Origin: Lates calcarifer
Lineage: Eukaryota > Chordata > Actinopteri > Centropomidae
Length of the DNA stretch: 64,000 nt
Assembly (NCBI RefSeq): GCF_001640805.2
Contig: NC_066838.1
Location: 17,169,506 to 17,233,505 of the forward strand
Direction: 5' to 3'
The notes under the pieces are model-generated. The model saw only the letters and a program-made list of their open reading frames with translations, had not been told where the DNA came from and searched no databases. Position numbers and translations under genes: made by a program. Below, one piece after another: positions 39,131 through 52,326 of the stretch. The stretch's first letter is position 1; each line of letters starts with the position of its first letter.

Positions 39131-40350
39131 GTAAGGCAAACAGTTAGCGGCTAGCGTTAGCATTAATGTTATCGGAGAGCGTTAGCGACGAGCGTTAGCA
39201 TCGTTTTTATTTGCGTGGGTTTAAGTGTTTTTGTGCTCCAGCTTGATTATTTTAAGCCAGTTTATGGCGGATTATCATGTCGATGTGATCTTTCTGTGTC
39301 TATCTGTAGTGGTATTGAATCGCTTTGCCTGTCTGTTTTACATCTACTTATGGTTAGCTTCTCTGTGGTTGTTTTGCATCGTATTGTGTCTTTGGAGTTT
39401 CTTGCCTGTTCCGGGTCATTTAACGTTTCTTTGTGTTTCAGTGTGGCAGTTAAGCATCTTATTGTGATCGTTTTGCGACTCTGTTTTTTGCCTCTTTGTC
39501 ACTTGTGTGTCTTTGTAGCTTTGTGGTGGTAATCTGTCCATAGCCATCCATTGATCCCCTGTTGTGTATATCATTGAGTAGACATTTGTTTGTGGGCACT
39601 TGAGGCTTTATTGAGGTCAGTTTGGTGTTAAATACAAGCTTGGAAATTAGATTTTAACACTGTGCTCCTCCACAAGTTTTAAGCCACAAGAGTAGGTCAT
39701 AATGTATGACCTGAAACAATGAGAACTATTTTAAAAATTGCTTTTCTCTCTGAGATCAATAAAGTCATATTCTAGTAACATAATTAATTTATTCACCTCA
39801 AATCTCAAACTGTGATTGTGGTTCCAGTGTTAGGTTTTCAGTGTTGTATTCATCTACACTGTTCAAGTTTTGGAGGTAAACTGTTCTATTAGGTTATTTG
39901 TTTTTCAAGTGTTGTACTTGTGTTTTCCAGGTTTACTTGTTCAGCTGCTGCAACCTGGACAGAAACACCAGCTCTCACCTTACAGACCAAACAGGTATGT
40001 GTCCTAAAGATTTACCCACTCAGTGTTGATGAGCTAAATTATTAATTAGTGACAGTGTCATTGTTTAAATATTTGGTATTTAATGAGTTAAGTATTGAAT
40101 ATAATAATGACTGCTTAATCGTGTCTATAAATTGTCAGAAAATAGTATCAGTTATAATTATTAAAAATTCAAAATAGTTGTAAGTTAATTTTTGGTTTTG
40201 GGGTTAAACTGTTGATGAGGAATAGGTCATAGTGTATTGATTGTTTTCCTTTGTATATTTCTCTTTTTATTTCCTCCAGGTGTCACCATTTTGTCCACGA
40301 TCGCAGAGAGGCTTTGTGCAATGAAGAAGTTCTTTGAAACCAGGACTTAG
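39125..40350 (+). CDS. Candidate 46-residue microprotein, left arm (three exons)
   Basis: Joining 39125-39130, 39931-39994 and 40280-40350 gives an ATG-to-TAG frame of 46 codons: MKVYLFSCCNLDRNTSSHLT, DQTGVTILSTIAERLCAMKK, FFETRT. It has no signal peptide or membrane helix and resembles no family I know. The frame crosses two introns without a stop. The stop lies 8 bases before the exon 3 donor and about 70 bases before the exon 4/5 junction, which is borderline for nonsense-mediated decay. The ATG is not conserved in the inverted copy of exon 1 (GCGGAG replaces ATGAAG). The frame may therefore be accidental and the transcript non-coding. Confidence 0.35.
39931..39994 (+). ncRNA. Left-arm transcript, exon 2 (candidate)
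   Basis: This 64-base segment lies between GTGTTTTCCAG and GTATGTGT, both strong splice signals, and joins exons 1 and 3 in frame. I could not find an inverted copy in the right arm between 57.9 and 59.3 kb, so its support rests on splice consensus and open frame only. Confidence 0.5.
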
Positions 40351-40358
40351 ACCTCCAG
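40280..40358 (+). ncRNA. Left-arm transcript, exon 3 (prototype of the amplified exon)
   Basis: The exon lies between TTTCCTCCAG and GTAATTCAC. About 80 bases of upstream intron (GGTTAAACTGTTGATGAGGA, AATAGGT, GTGTATTG), the whole exon and about 55 bases of downstream intron recur on the minus strand at six places between 50.1 and 57.9 kb, keeping both splice sites. The left copy is the shortest (79 bases) and contains a single 21-bp-type unit (TCCACGATCGCAGAGAGGCT). Confidence 0.7.
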
Positions 40359-41476
40359 GTAATTCACAAATAGCTTTACATAGACTCTCAAATACAGAAC
40401 ACTGACATTAAATATTTTCAGTAATTGATCTGAAGTCTGAATAGTTTGACTTGCCACAAAAAGACTTAACTCATTATTAAAGTTTATTTACATAGTACAT
40501 AGTTCATGAATGTACAGTTCTGTCTCTCTCTCTCACTCTCCTAAGCCTGGCACACACTAAAAGATTTTTAAAATCTTACCTGATGTAGAAAATGTGAGAG
40601 ACCACACACATGATGACAAATAATGTTGGATTTCACTGTTTTGTTCTAATAGTGTATGATGTGCAACGTGAAGACCAACACAGCACACCACACACTAACA
40701 GATTCACCACCAACAACCAGACTCTGGACTCTCAAACATGGCGGATGACAATGTCTCTTGATTGTTGTGCTTCTGTCTTCAGTCAGCTTGTTTCCTGATT
40801 GGCTAACTCTGTGGATTATTCCATGTGACAATCCACAGAGTGCATGCTCAGCTTTCCTCTGTGTACTCCCCATATGCAGGATTTTCAATCGTAAATATTG
40901 AACATGTTTAATATTTATTGATTTGATTGTCTTTGGAGCAGATCAGGGAGGGTAAAATCACTCGAACACACTTCACACAACAGGAGAATTTTGCCAAGAT
41001 AATTGTTAGAGCCAACCGATAATCGGGCCTTTGCTGACTTTGATCGGGAGAGGGGATTTGGGCCAATAATCAGCTCGATTATTTTTTGGCGTGTAGCCCG
41101 CTTTACTCTTTCTCTCTAATTTTGTCTCTTTCTCTCTTCCTTGCTCTCTCAACCAAATTTAGTTCAAATTTACCTTACCTTTGGGGAGAAAAAAACATTT
41201 CCATCCACTGCTGTTGTGTGAATATCAGGAGTTGCTGGAGTCAGTTCTTTAGTCAGAGCAGCTTCTTCTGTCTTTGTGTATAAAGCAAATTTAACTCTTG
41301 GACTAGTTCTGATTAATCCAGAACCAGTTAGTCCACACTCTGGTTGTAGATTTAGTGTCTTTTACTTAGATCTTTTGACAGTTTGAAGTTCAATACCTAG
41401 AAACTCTCTGTGTTTTTATTTTGATGTGCTAAAAGTCACATCTTTATATTAATGTTTGTTGTATTTTTCTCCACAG

Positions 41477-41538
41477 GATTTAAACTTCAACCATTAAATC
41501 ACAGAGAGAAGAGACAGACGTGAAGACATTTCCAGAAG
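41477..41538 (+). ncRNA. Left-arm transcript, exon 4 (candidate)
   Basis: A 62-base segment between CTCCACAG and GTCAGTGT. Only the splice consensus supports it. No long frame crosses it. Confidence 0.4.
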
Positions 41539-41904
41539 GTCAGTGTTAGTTTATTCTTCAGTCTGACTGTCATTGTCTCAGCTGCAGTTTGACACTTTAA
41601 AACCTCGTCTGGAACAAATAGCAACAAATTAAAGCTGCTTTAACTTACCCGTATTAGTATTTTTCAGCAATATAGCTGCAAAAATATGTTTGAAAAAAAA
41701 CAAAATACATATAAATGTAAAACCTTAGTTTAGAATAGAATAGAAACCCTTTTAATAACTAGGTCTAAAAAATAAGTTTAAAACTTTTAATAAATAAATT
41801 AACCTTTAAATGTATATTTAAAAATAAACATAAAACCTTTAATGTGTTTGGAACCTTAAATACATAGATCTATAAAAAGTAAATATAAAATCATTTAAAA
41901 ATAC

Positions 41905-42956
41905 CAGGGCTCCAGACTGCGACCAATTAGTTACATTTTGCAACCATTTTTTGAGACAGTGTAACAAAATTTTACAAGTGGGAGCACCAGTGCGACTTGC
42001 AAATATTCCCCCAGCCTTGTGGGTTCTGGTCCAGTGTTTCCTAAACACTGCTTTATTTGTGGTGACCCAAATCATTTATGCTCATGCTACTTCTTTGATC
42101 ACTCTGCCCGGGGTGGGGCTGCATCCTCAGTGCATGCACCACACATGCACACAGGGAGCGGAAGTGAAACGGGTGAATTTAGGTAACTTGAGTTAATGGC
42201 AACTACACCTGTTACTCTTAAGTGCATTAAAAAGTAAAACCCACTGGCTTTTATCCTTTCTTTATCAATCACCTGCAATATTTTCAACAGTTGATGGTAG
42301 TCTCCCAATTTGTTTAACGCAACCACAGTGCGCTGGTTAAGCTAATTTTATTGTTGTGAACATTACTGTTGCTGCTCTAGAAACATTATTCATTTGTATT
42401 GAAAATATGACTCAACTCTACTCCTGCTCTGAATTTATTCTTTTGAAAAATGAAAAAAAAAACAAAAAAACAGTTATTTAGTAATGAAAAAGAACCAGTA
42501 ACAGTATGAGCCGGACTGATAAGGGTCTAGATGGATAAAGATAAAATCCTAATGATACCCATCCCTACAGCTGGTTAGAGGCTTTGCCCTGACTTGGAAT
42601 GAGCAAATCACTGTTCAAATCCCCTCAGTATAAGTCTGGTTTAACCAGTGATATTTTGTGATTATTGTTTTTTATTATGCATAGTGGCATCATTCTATAA
42701 AGTATGAAGGATTACTTTATTTTCGCTCATGTTAAAGAGCAACTTAAATGGCTCATATCAATTTTAATAATAGCTTTTTGTTCAAAATTAAACAATATAT
42801 TGTTATTATCTATTTATTACTAAAGCATTTATTAGTAATATAGTTAACATGGAATAGATCTGAATTTGTTGCATTGAATGTTGATTTAAACCTGCTCCTA
42901 AAATTTTCAATAAGGAGCACCAGTGCCACTAGAGGCAAAGTTAGTCTGGAGCCCTG
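41905..42956. mobile_element. Non-autonomous hAT-like DNA element with CAGGGCTCCAGAC ends
   Basis: The left end CAGGGCTCCAGACTGCGACC is matched in inverted orientation by AGTCTGGAGCCCTG at the right end. The subterminal motif GGAGCACCAGTGC appears near both ends. CAGGG-type termini with this text are typical of non-autonomous hAT elements in fish. No transposase frame is present. I do not see a matching 8-bp target duplication (AAAAATAC versus AGTACATT), so the exact limits or class could be off. Confidence 0.6.
42569..42626 (+). mobile_element. Possible tRNA-derived fragment inside the hAT-like element
   Basis: TGGTTAGAGG resembles a polymerase III A box, and GTTCAAATCCCC about 40 bases later resembles a B box. 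The arms do not form a convincing cloverleaf. Confidence 0.3.
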
Positions 42957-43522
42957 AGTACATTTCAAACCGTAAAGGAATAGGTCTAAACAAAACATTT
43001 AAAGAACCTTAAAATACAGGTTTGATAGATAAGGTTGAAACCTGTAAAAATAAATTTTGAACCTTAAAAGGTTCTAAAACAAACCTGTAGGATCTTTATT
43101 TAAAACTAAAACATAATTATGAAACTTAAAATATTTAAAAACCCTTACAAAATATGTCTGAACAATGAGTGTAAAACCATAAAAAACACAACTAAATAGT
43201 TTAGAAAGACACTTGTTTTTATTCCAGACAACAAATCATAGCAAAGATAATGACAGACATGTGACCACGAGGAAACAATTGTTAGAGCTGGTTAGAATTA
43301 ATGTAGTTATGAGCACATTTTCCAAAGATGAATATGTCTACTAAGCATCTTTGTGATCATTTTAACTGCTTGTGGTACAATTATTAATTAAATAATTGTT
43401 GAATGAGGTGTTTAGTAAAGACATATTAGTCTTTGGAAAATGTACCATTGACTACATTATAGATGGTGGAAGTCTTATCTAATTAATGGCTTCGTAACAC
43501 TTCTGTTTTCTTTCATCTTCAG

Positions 43523-43580
43523 CTGCTGTAGTCGTCTTCTGCAGAGACAAGAACACATATTAATCACAGAAACTGATCAG
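43523..43580 (+). ncRNA. Left-arm transcript, possible terminal exon start
   Basis: TTTTCTTTCATCTTCAG at 43506-43522 is a strong acceptor with a good pyrimidine tract, followed by CTGCTGTAGTCGTCTTCTGC. No donor or polyadenylation signal follows closely, so the end is unknown. Confidence 0.3.
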
Positions 43581-43999
43581 TAAACCTAAATAATTTTATG
43601 ACATACATATTCTCTATTTTAATGTTTTTATGCTTTACTGTACTATGACTACTACTCTTAAAGTAGCTGTTTTACCTTTGTTTTCCACATATTCACACAC
43701 ACCTTTACATAGTGTGTGTGGTGTAGTGTAGTGTTAATTGATCCTTGACAGGAAATTACTTCAGTACTATTCTATTCCAGTGTGTTTGTGGGTTAGGTTA
43801 GATTTTCATTTTGGTATTTTGCCAGAGTGCAATATCAGTACTCAAATCCAATCTATTACTGTGTACATAGTTCTATTTAGACTGTTATATTGTTTATTAT
43901 TGCATTTCTGCATTACAAAATCACTTTTGTCATATGAACTCAAAAACAGAGAAACTCAACCCAAAAGTAATTTCATTTGTTCATCCTTTTTGATGCCAT

Positions 44000-46900
44000 A
44001 CTATATTTAATATGATTTTTTGACCATTTTTGACACTATACTGTGACATTTTTTAACCGGTTTTGACGCCATAGTATACTATGACATTTTTGACATCTTA
44101 TTATACTATGACAATTTTTGACACCCTCCTATACTATGACATTTTTTGACCATCTTTTGATGGTTTTTGACACCATACTACTCTGACCATATTTGACCAT
44201 TTTTGACCCCTTGCTATAAAATGACATTTTATGACCTTTTTTGACCATTTTTTGATGGTTTTTGACACCTTACTACTCTGACCATATTTGACGCCCTCCT
44301 ATACTATGACATTTTTTGACATCTTACTATACTGTAACATTTTTGGACTGTTTTTGACACCTTCCTACTCTGACCATATTTGACACCCTCCTATACTATG
44401 ACATTTTTTGACCATTTTTGGACCATTTTGGACACCTTACTACTCTGACCATATTTGACCATTTGTGACACCTAACTATACTATGACATTTTTGAACACC
44501 TTACTATGACATTTTTTGGCAATTTTTTGACACCCTACAACTCTGACCATACTTGACCATTTGTGACACCAAACTATACTATAACATTTGATGCCATACT
44601 ATGACATGTTTTTTGACACCCTCCTATACTATGACATTTTTTGGCACCTAACTATTCTATGACATTTTTTGACCATTTTTAACGGTTTTTGACACCTTAC
44701 TACTCTGACCATATTTGACCGTTTTTGACCCCTTGCTATAAAATGACATTTTATGACTTTTTTTGACCATTTTTTGATGGTTTTTGACACCTTACTACTC
44801 TGACCATATTTGACTGTTTTTGACCCCTTGCTATAAAATGACATTTTATGACCTTTTGTGACCATTTTTTGATGGTTTTTGACACCTTACTACTCTGACC
44901 ATATTTGACGCCATACTATACTATGACATTTTTGGCAATTTTTGACACCATACTAAACTGACATTTTTTGACACCTGACTATACTATGACATTCTTTGAC
45001 CATTTTTTGATGGTTTTTGACACCTTACTACTCTGACCATATTTGACACCATACTATACTATGACATTTTTTGGCACCTAACTATTCTATGACATTTTTT
45101 GGCAATTTTTTGACACCCTACTACTCTGACCATACTTGACCATTTGTGACACCAAACTATACTATAACATTTGATGCCATACTATGACATGTTTTTTGAC
45201 ACCCTCCTATACTATGACATTTTTTGACCATCTTTTGATGGTTTTTGACACCTTACTACTCTGACCATATTTGACCGTTTTTGACCCCTTGCTATAAAAT
45301 GACATTTTATGACCTTTTTTGACCATTTTTTGATGGTTTTTGACACCTTACTACTCTGACCATATTTGACGCCATACTATACTATGACATTTTTGGACTG
45401 TTTTTGACACCTTCCTACTCTGACCGTATTTGACACCCTCCTATACTATGACATTTTTTGGCACCTAACTATTCTATGACATTTTTTGACCATTTTTAAT
45501 GGTTTTTGACACCTTACTACTCTGACCATATTTGACACCATACTATACTATGACATTTTTTGAAGGTTTTTGACACCATACTAAACTGACATTTTTTGAC
45601 ATCTTACTATACTACTAATACTATACTATATGCCATTTTTTGGCAGTTTTTGACCATTTTTTGATGGTTTTTGACACCTTACTACTCTGACCATATTTGA
45701 CGCCATACTATACTATGACATTTTTTGACATCTTACTATACTATGACATTTTTGGCAATTTTTGACACCCTCCTATACTATGACATTTTTTGAAGGTTTT
45801 TGACACCATACTAAACTGACATTTTTTGACATCTTACTATACTACTAATACTATACTATATGTCATTTTTTGGCAGTTTTTGACCCCTTGCTATAAAATG
45901 ACATTTTATGACCTTTTTTGACCATTTTTTGATGGTTTTTGACACCTTACTACTCTGACCATATTTGACCATTTGTGACACCAAACTACTATAATATTTG
46001 ATGCCATACTGTGACATTTTTGAACACCTTACTATGACCTTTTTTGACAATTTTTTGATGGTTTTTGACACCTTACTACTCTGACCATATTTGACCATTT
46101 GTGACACCTAACTATACTATTACATTTTTGAACCCCTTACTATGACATTTTTTGGCAATTTTTTGATGGTTTCTTGACACCTTCCTACTCTGACCGTATT
46201 TGACACCCTCCTATACTATGACATTTTTTGAAGGTTTTTGACACCATACTAAACTGACATTTTTTGACATCTTACTATACTGTAACATTTTTGGACTTTT
46301 TTTGACACCTTCCTACTCTGACCGTATTTGACACCCTCCTATACTATGACATTTTTTGGCACCTAACTATTCTATGACATTTTTTGACCATTTTTAACGG
46401 TTTTTGACACCTTACTACTCTGACCATATTTGACCGTTTTTGACCCCTTGCTATAAAATGACATTTTATGACTTTTTTTGACCATTTTTTGATGGTTTTT
46501 GACACCTTACTACTCTGACCATATTTGACTGTTTTTGACCCCTTGCTATAAAATGACATTTTATGACCTTTTGTGACCATTTTTTGATGGTTTTTGACAC
46601 CTTACTACTCTGACCATATTTGACGCCATACTATACTATGACATTTTTGGCAATTTTTGACACCATACTAAACTGACATTTTTTGACACCTGACTATACT
46701 ATGACATTCTTTGACCATTTTTTGATGGTTTTTGACACCTTACTACTCTGACCATATTTGACACCATACTATACTATGACATTTTTTGGCACCTAACTAT
46801 TCTATGACATTTTTTGACCATTTTTAACGGTTTTTGACACCTTACTACTCTGACCATATTTGACCGTTTTTGACCCCTTGCTATAAAATGACATTTTATG

Positions 46901-49900
46901 ACTTTTTTTGACCATTTTTTGATGGTTTTTGACACCTTACTACTCTGACCATATTTGACCGATTTTGACCCCTTGCTATAAAATGACATTTTATGACTTT
47001 TTTTGACCATTTTTTGATGGTTTTTGACACCTTACTACTCTGACCATATTTGACCGTTTTTGACCCCTTGCTATAAAATGACATTTTATGACCTTTTTTG
47101 ACCATTTTTTGATGGTTTTTGACACCTTACTACTCTGACCATATTTGACGCCATACTATACTATGACATTTTTTGACATCTTACTATACTGTAACATTTT
47201 TGGACTGTTTTTGACACCTTCCTACTCTGACATTTTTTGGCACCTAACTATTCTATGACATTTTTTGACCATTTTTGGACCATTTTGGACACCTTACTAC
47301 TCTGACCATATTTGACCATTTGTGACACCTAACTATACTATGACATTTTTGAACCCCTTACTATGACATTTTTTTGGCAATTTTTTGATGGTTTCTTGAC
47401 AGCTTCCTACTCTGACCGTATTTGACACCCTCCTATACTATGACATTTTTTGAAGGTTTTTGACACCATACTAAACTGACATTTTTTGACACCTGACTAT
47501 ACTATGACATTCTTTGACCATTTTTTGACATCTTACTATACTACTAATACTATACTATATGCCATTTTTTGGCAGTTTTTGACCCCTTGCTATAATATGA
47601 CATTTTATGACCTTTTTTGACCATTTTTTGATGGTTTTTGACACCTTACTACTCTGACCGTATTTGACACCCTCCTATACTATGACATTTTTTGGCACCT
47701 AACTATTCTATGACATTTTTTGACCATTTTTAACGGTTTTTGACACCTTACTACTCTGACCATATTTGACACCATACTATACTATGACATTTTTTGACAT
47801 CTTACTATACTGTAACATTTTTGGACTTTTTTTGACACCTTCCTACTCTGACCGTATTTGACACCCTCCTATACTATGACATTTTTTGGCACCTAACTAT
47901 TCTATGACATTTTTTGACCATTTTTAACGGTTTTTGACACCTTACTACTCTGACCATATTTGACCGTTTTTGACCCCTTGCTATAAAATGACATTTTATG
48001 ACTTTTTTTTGACCATTTTTTGACGGTTTTTGACACCTTACTACTCTGACCATATTTGACCGTTTTTGACCCCTTGCTATAAAATGACATTTTATGACTT
48101 TTTTTGACCATTTTTTGATGGTTTTTGACACCTTACTACTCTGACCATATTTGACTGTTTTTGACCCCTTGCTATAAAATGACATTTTATGACCTTTTTT
48201 GACCATTTTTTGATGGTTTTTGACACCTTACTACTCTGACCATATTTGACGCCATACTATACTATGACATTTTTGGCAATTTTTGACACCATACTAAACT
48301 GACATTTTTTGACACCTGACTATACTATGACATTCTTTGACCATTTTTTGATGGTTTTTGACACCTTACTACTCTGACCATATTTGACACCTGACTATAC
48401 TATGACATTTTTTGGCAATTTTTTGACACCCTACTACTCTGACCATACTTGACCATTTGTGACACCAAACTATACTATAACATTTGATGCCATACTATGA
48501 CATGTTTTTTGACACCCTCCTATACTATGACATTTTTTGACCATCTTTTGATGGTTTTTGACACCTTACTACTCTGACCATATTTGACCGTTTTTGACCC
48601 CTTGCTATAAAATGACATTTTATGACCTTTTTTGACCATTTTTTGATGGTTTTTGACACCTTACTACTCTGACCATATTTGACGCCATACTATACTATGA
48701 CATTTTTGGACTGTTTTTGACACCTTCCTACTCTGACCGTATTTGACACCCTCCTATACTATGACATTTTTTGGCACCTAACTATTCTATGACATTTTTT
48801 GACCATTTTTAATGGTTTTTGACACCTTACTACTCTGACCATATTTGACACCATACTATACTATGACATTTTTTGAAGGTTTTTGACACCATACTAAACT
48901 GACATTTTTTGACATCTTACTATACTACTAATACTATACTATATGCCATTTTTTGGCAGTTTTTGACCATTTTTTGATGGTTTTTGACACCTTACTACTC
49001 TGACCATATTTGACACCATACTATACTATGACATTTTTTGACATCTTACTATACTATGACATTTTTGGCAATTTTTGACACCCTCCTATACTATGACATT
49101 TTTTGAAGGTTTTTGACACCATACTAAACTGACATTTTTTGACATCTTACTATACTACTAATACTATACTATATGCCATTTTTTGGCAGTTTTTGACCCC
49201 TTGCTATAAAATGACATTTTATGACCTTTTTTGACCATTTTTTGATGGTTTTTGACACCTTACTACTCTGACCATATTTGACACCATACTATACTATGAC
49301 ATTTTTTGACATCTTACTATACTATGACATTTTTGGACTGTTTTTGACACCTTACTACTCTGACCATATTTGACACCATACTATACTATGACATTTTTTG
49401 ACATCTTACTATACTATGACATTTTTGGCAATTTTTGACACCATACTAAACTGACATTTTTTGACACCTGACTATACTATGACATTCTTTGACCATTTTT
49501 TGATGGTTTTTGACACCTTACTACTCTGACCATATTTGACACCATACTATACTATGACATTTTTTGACATCTTACTATACTGTAACATTTTTGGACTTTT
49601 TTTGACACCTTCCTACTCTGACCGTATTTGACACCCTCCTATACTATGACATTTTTTGGCACCTAACTATTCTATGACATTTTTTGACCATTTTTAACGG
49701 TTTTTGACACCTTACTACTCTGACCATATTTGACCATTTGTGATACTATACTATGACATTTTTTTGGCAGTTTTTGACCATTTTTTGATGGTTTTTGACA
49801 TCTTATTATACTATGACAATTTTTGACACCTGACTATACTATGACATGTTTTGACCAGTTTTGACATCATACAATACTATGACGTTTTTTGACAAATTTT

Positions 49901-50060
49901 GACACCATAGTATACTATGACATTTTTGACATTTCTTGACCGTTTTTGACACCATACTATGACATTTTTTGACATCTTATTATACTATGACCATATTTGA
50001 CGCCATGCTATCCTATGACATTTTTTGGTATTTTTTTTTTACACCTTACTATATATTTAA
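44000..50060. repeat. Large minisatellite array, main block
   Basis: About 6 kb is built from 28-bp-type units of the form TGACATTTTTTGACA plus CCTTACTATACTA. Variants carry CTACTCTGACCATATTTGAC, CCATTTTTTGATGGTTTTTG or CCCCTTGCTATAAAATGACA. Units are combined into higher-order blocks: about 450 bases from 44.62 kb recur from 46.34 kb (offset 1715), and about 860 bases from 45.10 kb recur from 48.41 kb (offset 3313, no net indel). Lys/Ser-rich open frames on the minus strand and Asp/Thr-type frames on the plus strand are by-products of the repeat. Confidence 0.95.
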
Positions 50061-50145
50061 TAATATACATTTTTATTTTTATTTTGGATTACTATGACTT
50101 CTGTATTGTTTTTATATTACAGATGTAAAGCTGTTTGTGAATTAC

Positions 50146-50260
50146 CTGGAGGCCTCTGTTCTGGTCTCAAAGAAGTCTCTCTTCATTGTATGAAGACTCT
50201 CTGTTATTGTGGACGGCGTCGCTGCTATCGTGGACAATGTCATGGCCGAAGTGGTGATGC
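50146..50260 (-). ncRNA. Right-arm exon-3 copy F (115 bases)
   Basis: On the minus strand the segment lies between TTTCCTCCAG and GTAATTCAC, as in the left-arm exon 3. In the phase used by the left arm it reads GITTSAMTLSTIAATPSTIT, ESLHTMKRDFFETRTEAS with no stop. The shared core ..TI.E.L..MK..FETRT matches the end of the left-arm microprotein. About 600 bases of upstream intron are shared with the copies at 52.2 and 57.4 kb. Confidence 0.6.
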
Positions 50261-52211
50261 CTGGAGGAAATCAAAGAGAAACATACAAAGGAAAATGATC
50301 AATACACCACTACCTATTCCTCATCAACAGTTTAACCATGAAAACACAGATAAATGTTCAATATTACAGCTGAACCAGAAGATTTAACAAACATTAGAGG
50401 GCTGTTTCAGAAAATGAACAGTTGACTGTCATCATTGCCTGAAGAACCAACAATAAAAATATTTGGAAAAAAGTAAAATGACCATTAATTGTGTATCTAT
50501 CAACTAATCACTGAAGCAATCATGTATGTTACTGTGAACTACACAATAATAATAAACACTCAGTTAAGTAAATGTTTCAATGAATCATTTTAACTTGTAA
50601 CTGCAGTAAAAAGTCTGAGTATTTCTTCCACCACAGACGGTCACATACAGAATCATTATTTCACACTTCAACCTTTTTCTTATCAACATATTTAAAATGT
50701 CTTTGTTCAGTGTTGTTTTCGTTTAATGAGTAACAAATACATTTACAAAGATTTTAACAGCAGCATAGATAGAAAATAAGTGTAGAACTGGTCGGTATAT
50801 ATTGTAAAGTTATTTATAAAATCGCCCTCTCACCAACAATTAACACACGAACAACTCACTCCAATATTTAATTCATGGAATTGATATTGTTTTGTACAGT
50901 GTAGTGTTGTATGTCTTGCACATAATTAAGAATTAAATTTTTTTTTTCAGATGTACCATCAAACTGAAGTTAAGATCCTTTTCCAACCCTTTGTGACTGC
51001 TCCTTAACAACATTAACATTTTTGACACATTTTTTGGCAGTTTTTGACACTTTGCTATACTATGACATTTTTTGACACCTTACTATGACATTTTTTTGAC
51101 GGCTTACTATATTATGACATTTTTGGACTGTTTTTGACGCCATACTAAACTATGACATTTTTTGACAGTTTTTGACGCCATACTACTCTGACCATATTTG
51201 ACACCATACTATACTATGACATTTTTTGACAGTTTTGATGCCATTCTATGACAATTTTTGACCGGTTTTGACGCCATACTATACTATGACAATTTTTGAC
51301 ACCTGACTATACTATGACATTTTTTGACCGTTTTTGATGCCATACTATACGATGAATTGAAAATGACTTCTCCTTAGCAACATTAACATTTTTGACACTT
51401 TGCTATACTATGACATTTTTTGACACCTTACTATGACATTTTTTTGACGGCTTACTATATTATGACATTTTTTGACATCTTACTATACTATGACATTTTT
51501 GGACTTTTTTTGACACCTTCCTACACTATGACATTTTTGGCAATTTTTGACGGCATACTATACTATGACATTTTTTGACAGTTTTTCACACTTTGCTATA
51601 CTATGACATTTTTTGACATTTCTTGACCGTTTTTGACACCATACTATGACATTTTTGGACCGGTTTTGACGGCATACTATACTATGACATTTTTTTGGCA
51701 GTTTTTGACACCTTACTACTCTGGCCATATTTGACGGCATACTATACTATGACATTTTTTTGGCAGTTTTTGACACCTTACTACTCTGACCATATTTGAC
51801 CATTTGTGATACTATACTATGACATTTTTTTGGCAGTTTTTGACCATTTTTTGATGGTTTTTGACATCTTATTATACTATGACAATTTTTGACACCTGAC
51901 TATACTATGACATGTTTTGACCAGTTTTGACATCATACAATACTATGACGTTTTTTGACAAATTTTGACACCATAGTATACTATGACATTTTTGACATTT
52001 CTTGACCGTTTTTGACACCATACTATGACATTTTTTGACATCTTATTATACTATGACCATATTTGACGCCATGCTATCCTATGACATTTTTTGGTATTTT
52101 TTTTTTACACCTTACTATATATTTAATAATATACATTTTTATTTTTATTTTGGATTACTATGACTTCTGTATTGCTTTTATATTACAGATGTAAAGCTGT
52201 TTGTGAATTAC

Positions 52212-52326
52212 CTGGAGGCCTCTGTTCTGGTCTCAAAGAAGTCTCTCTTCATTGTATGAAGACTCTCTGTTATTGTGGACGGCGTCGCTGCTATCGTGGA
52301 CAATGTCATGGCCGAAGTGGTGATGC
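52212..52326 (-). ncRNA. Right-arm exon-3 copy E (115 bases)
   Basis: Its exon text and both splice sites appear identical to copy F. It is part of the second 2.1-kb unit. Confidence 0.6.

Larger units (their letters stand above)
41690..43205 (+). repeat. AT-rich degenerate tandem repeat interrupted by a transposon
   Basis: The segments 41690-41904 and 42957-43205 consist of loosely repeated AAACCTTTAAAAATA and GGTCTAAA motifs with a period of about 30 bases. They look like one array split by the element at 41905-42956. Confidence 0.5.

Noticed and set aside
44629..48206. Minus-strand open frames of 69-110 residues rich in Lys and Ser (KMSFYSKGSKTVKYGQSSKV-like), repeated along the array
   Set aside because: They are translations of the minisatellite. 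Their ends move with unit variants, they have no splice context, and several frames are open equally in the same DNA.
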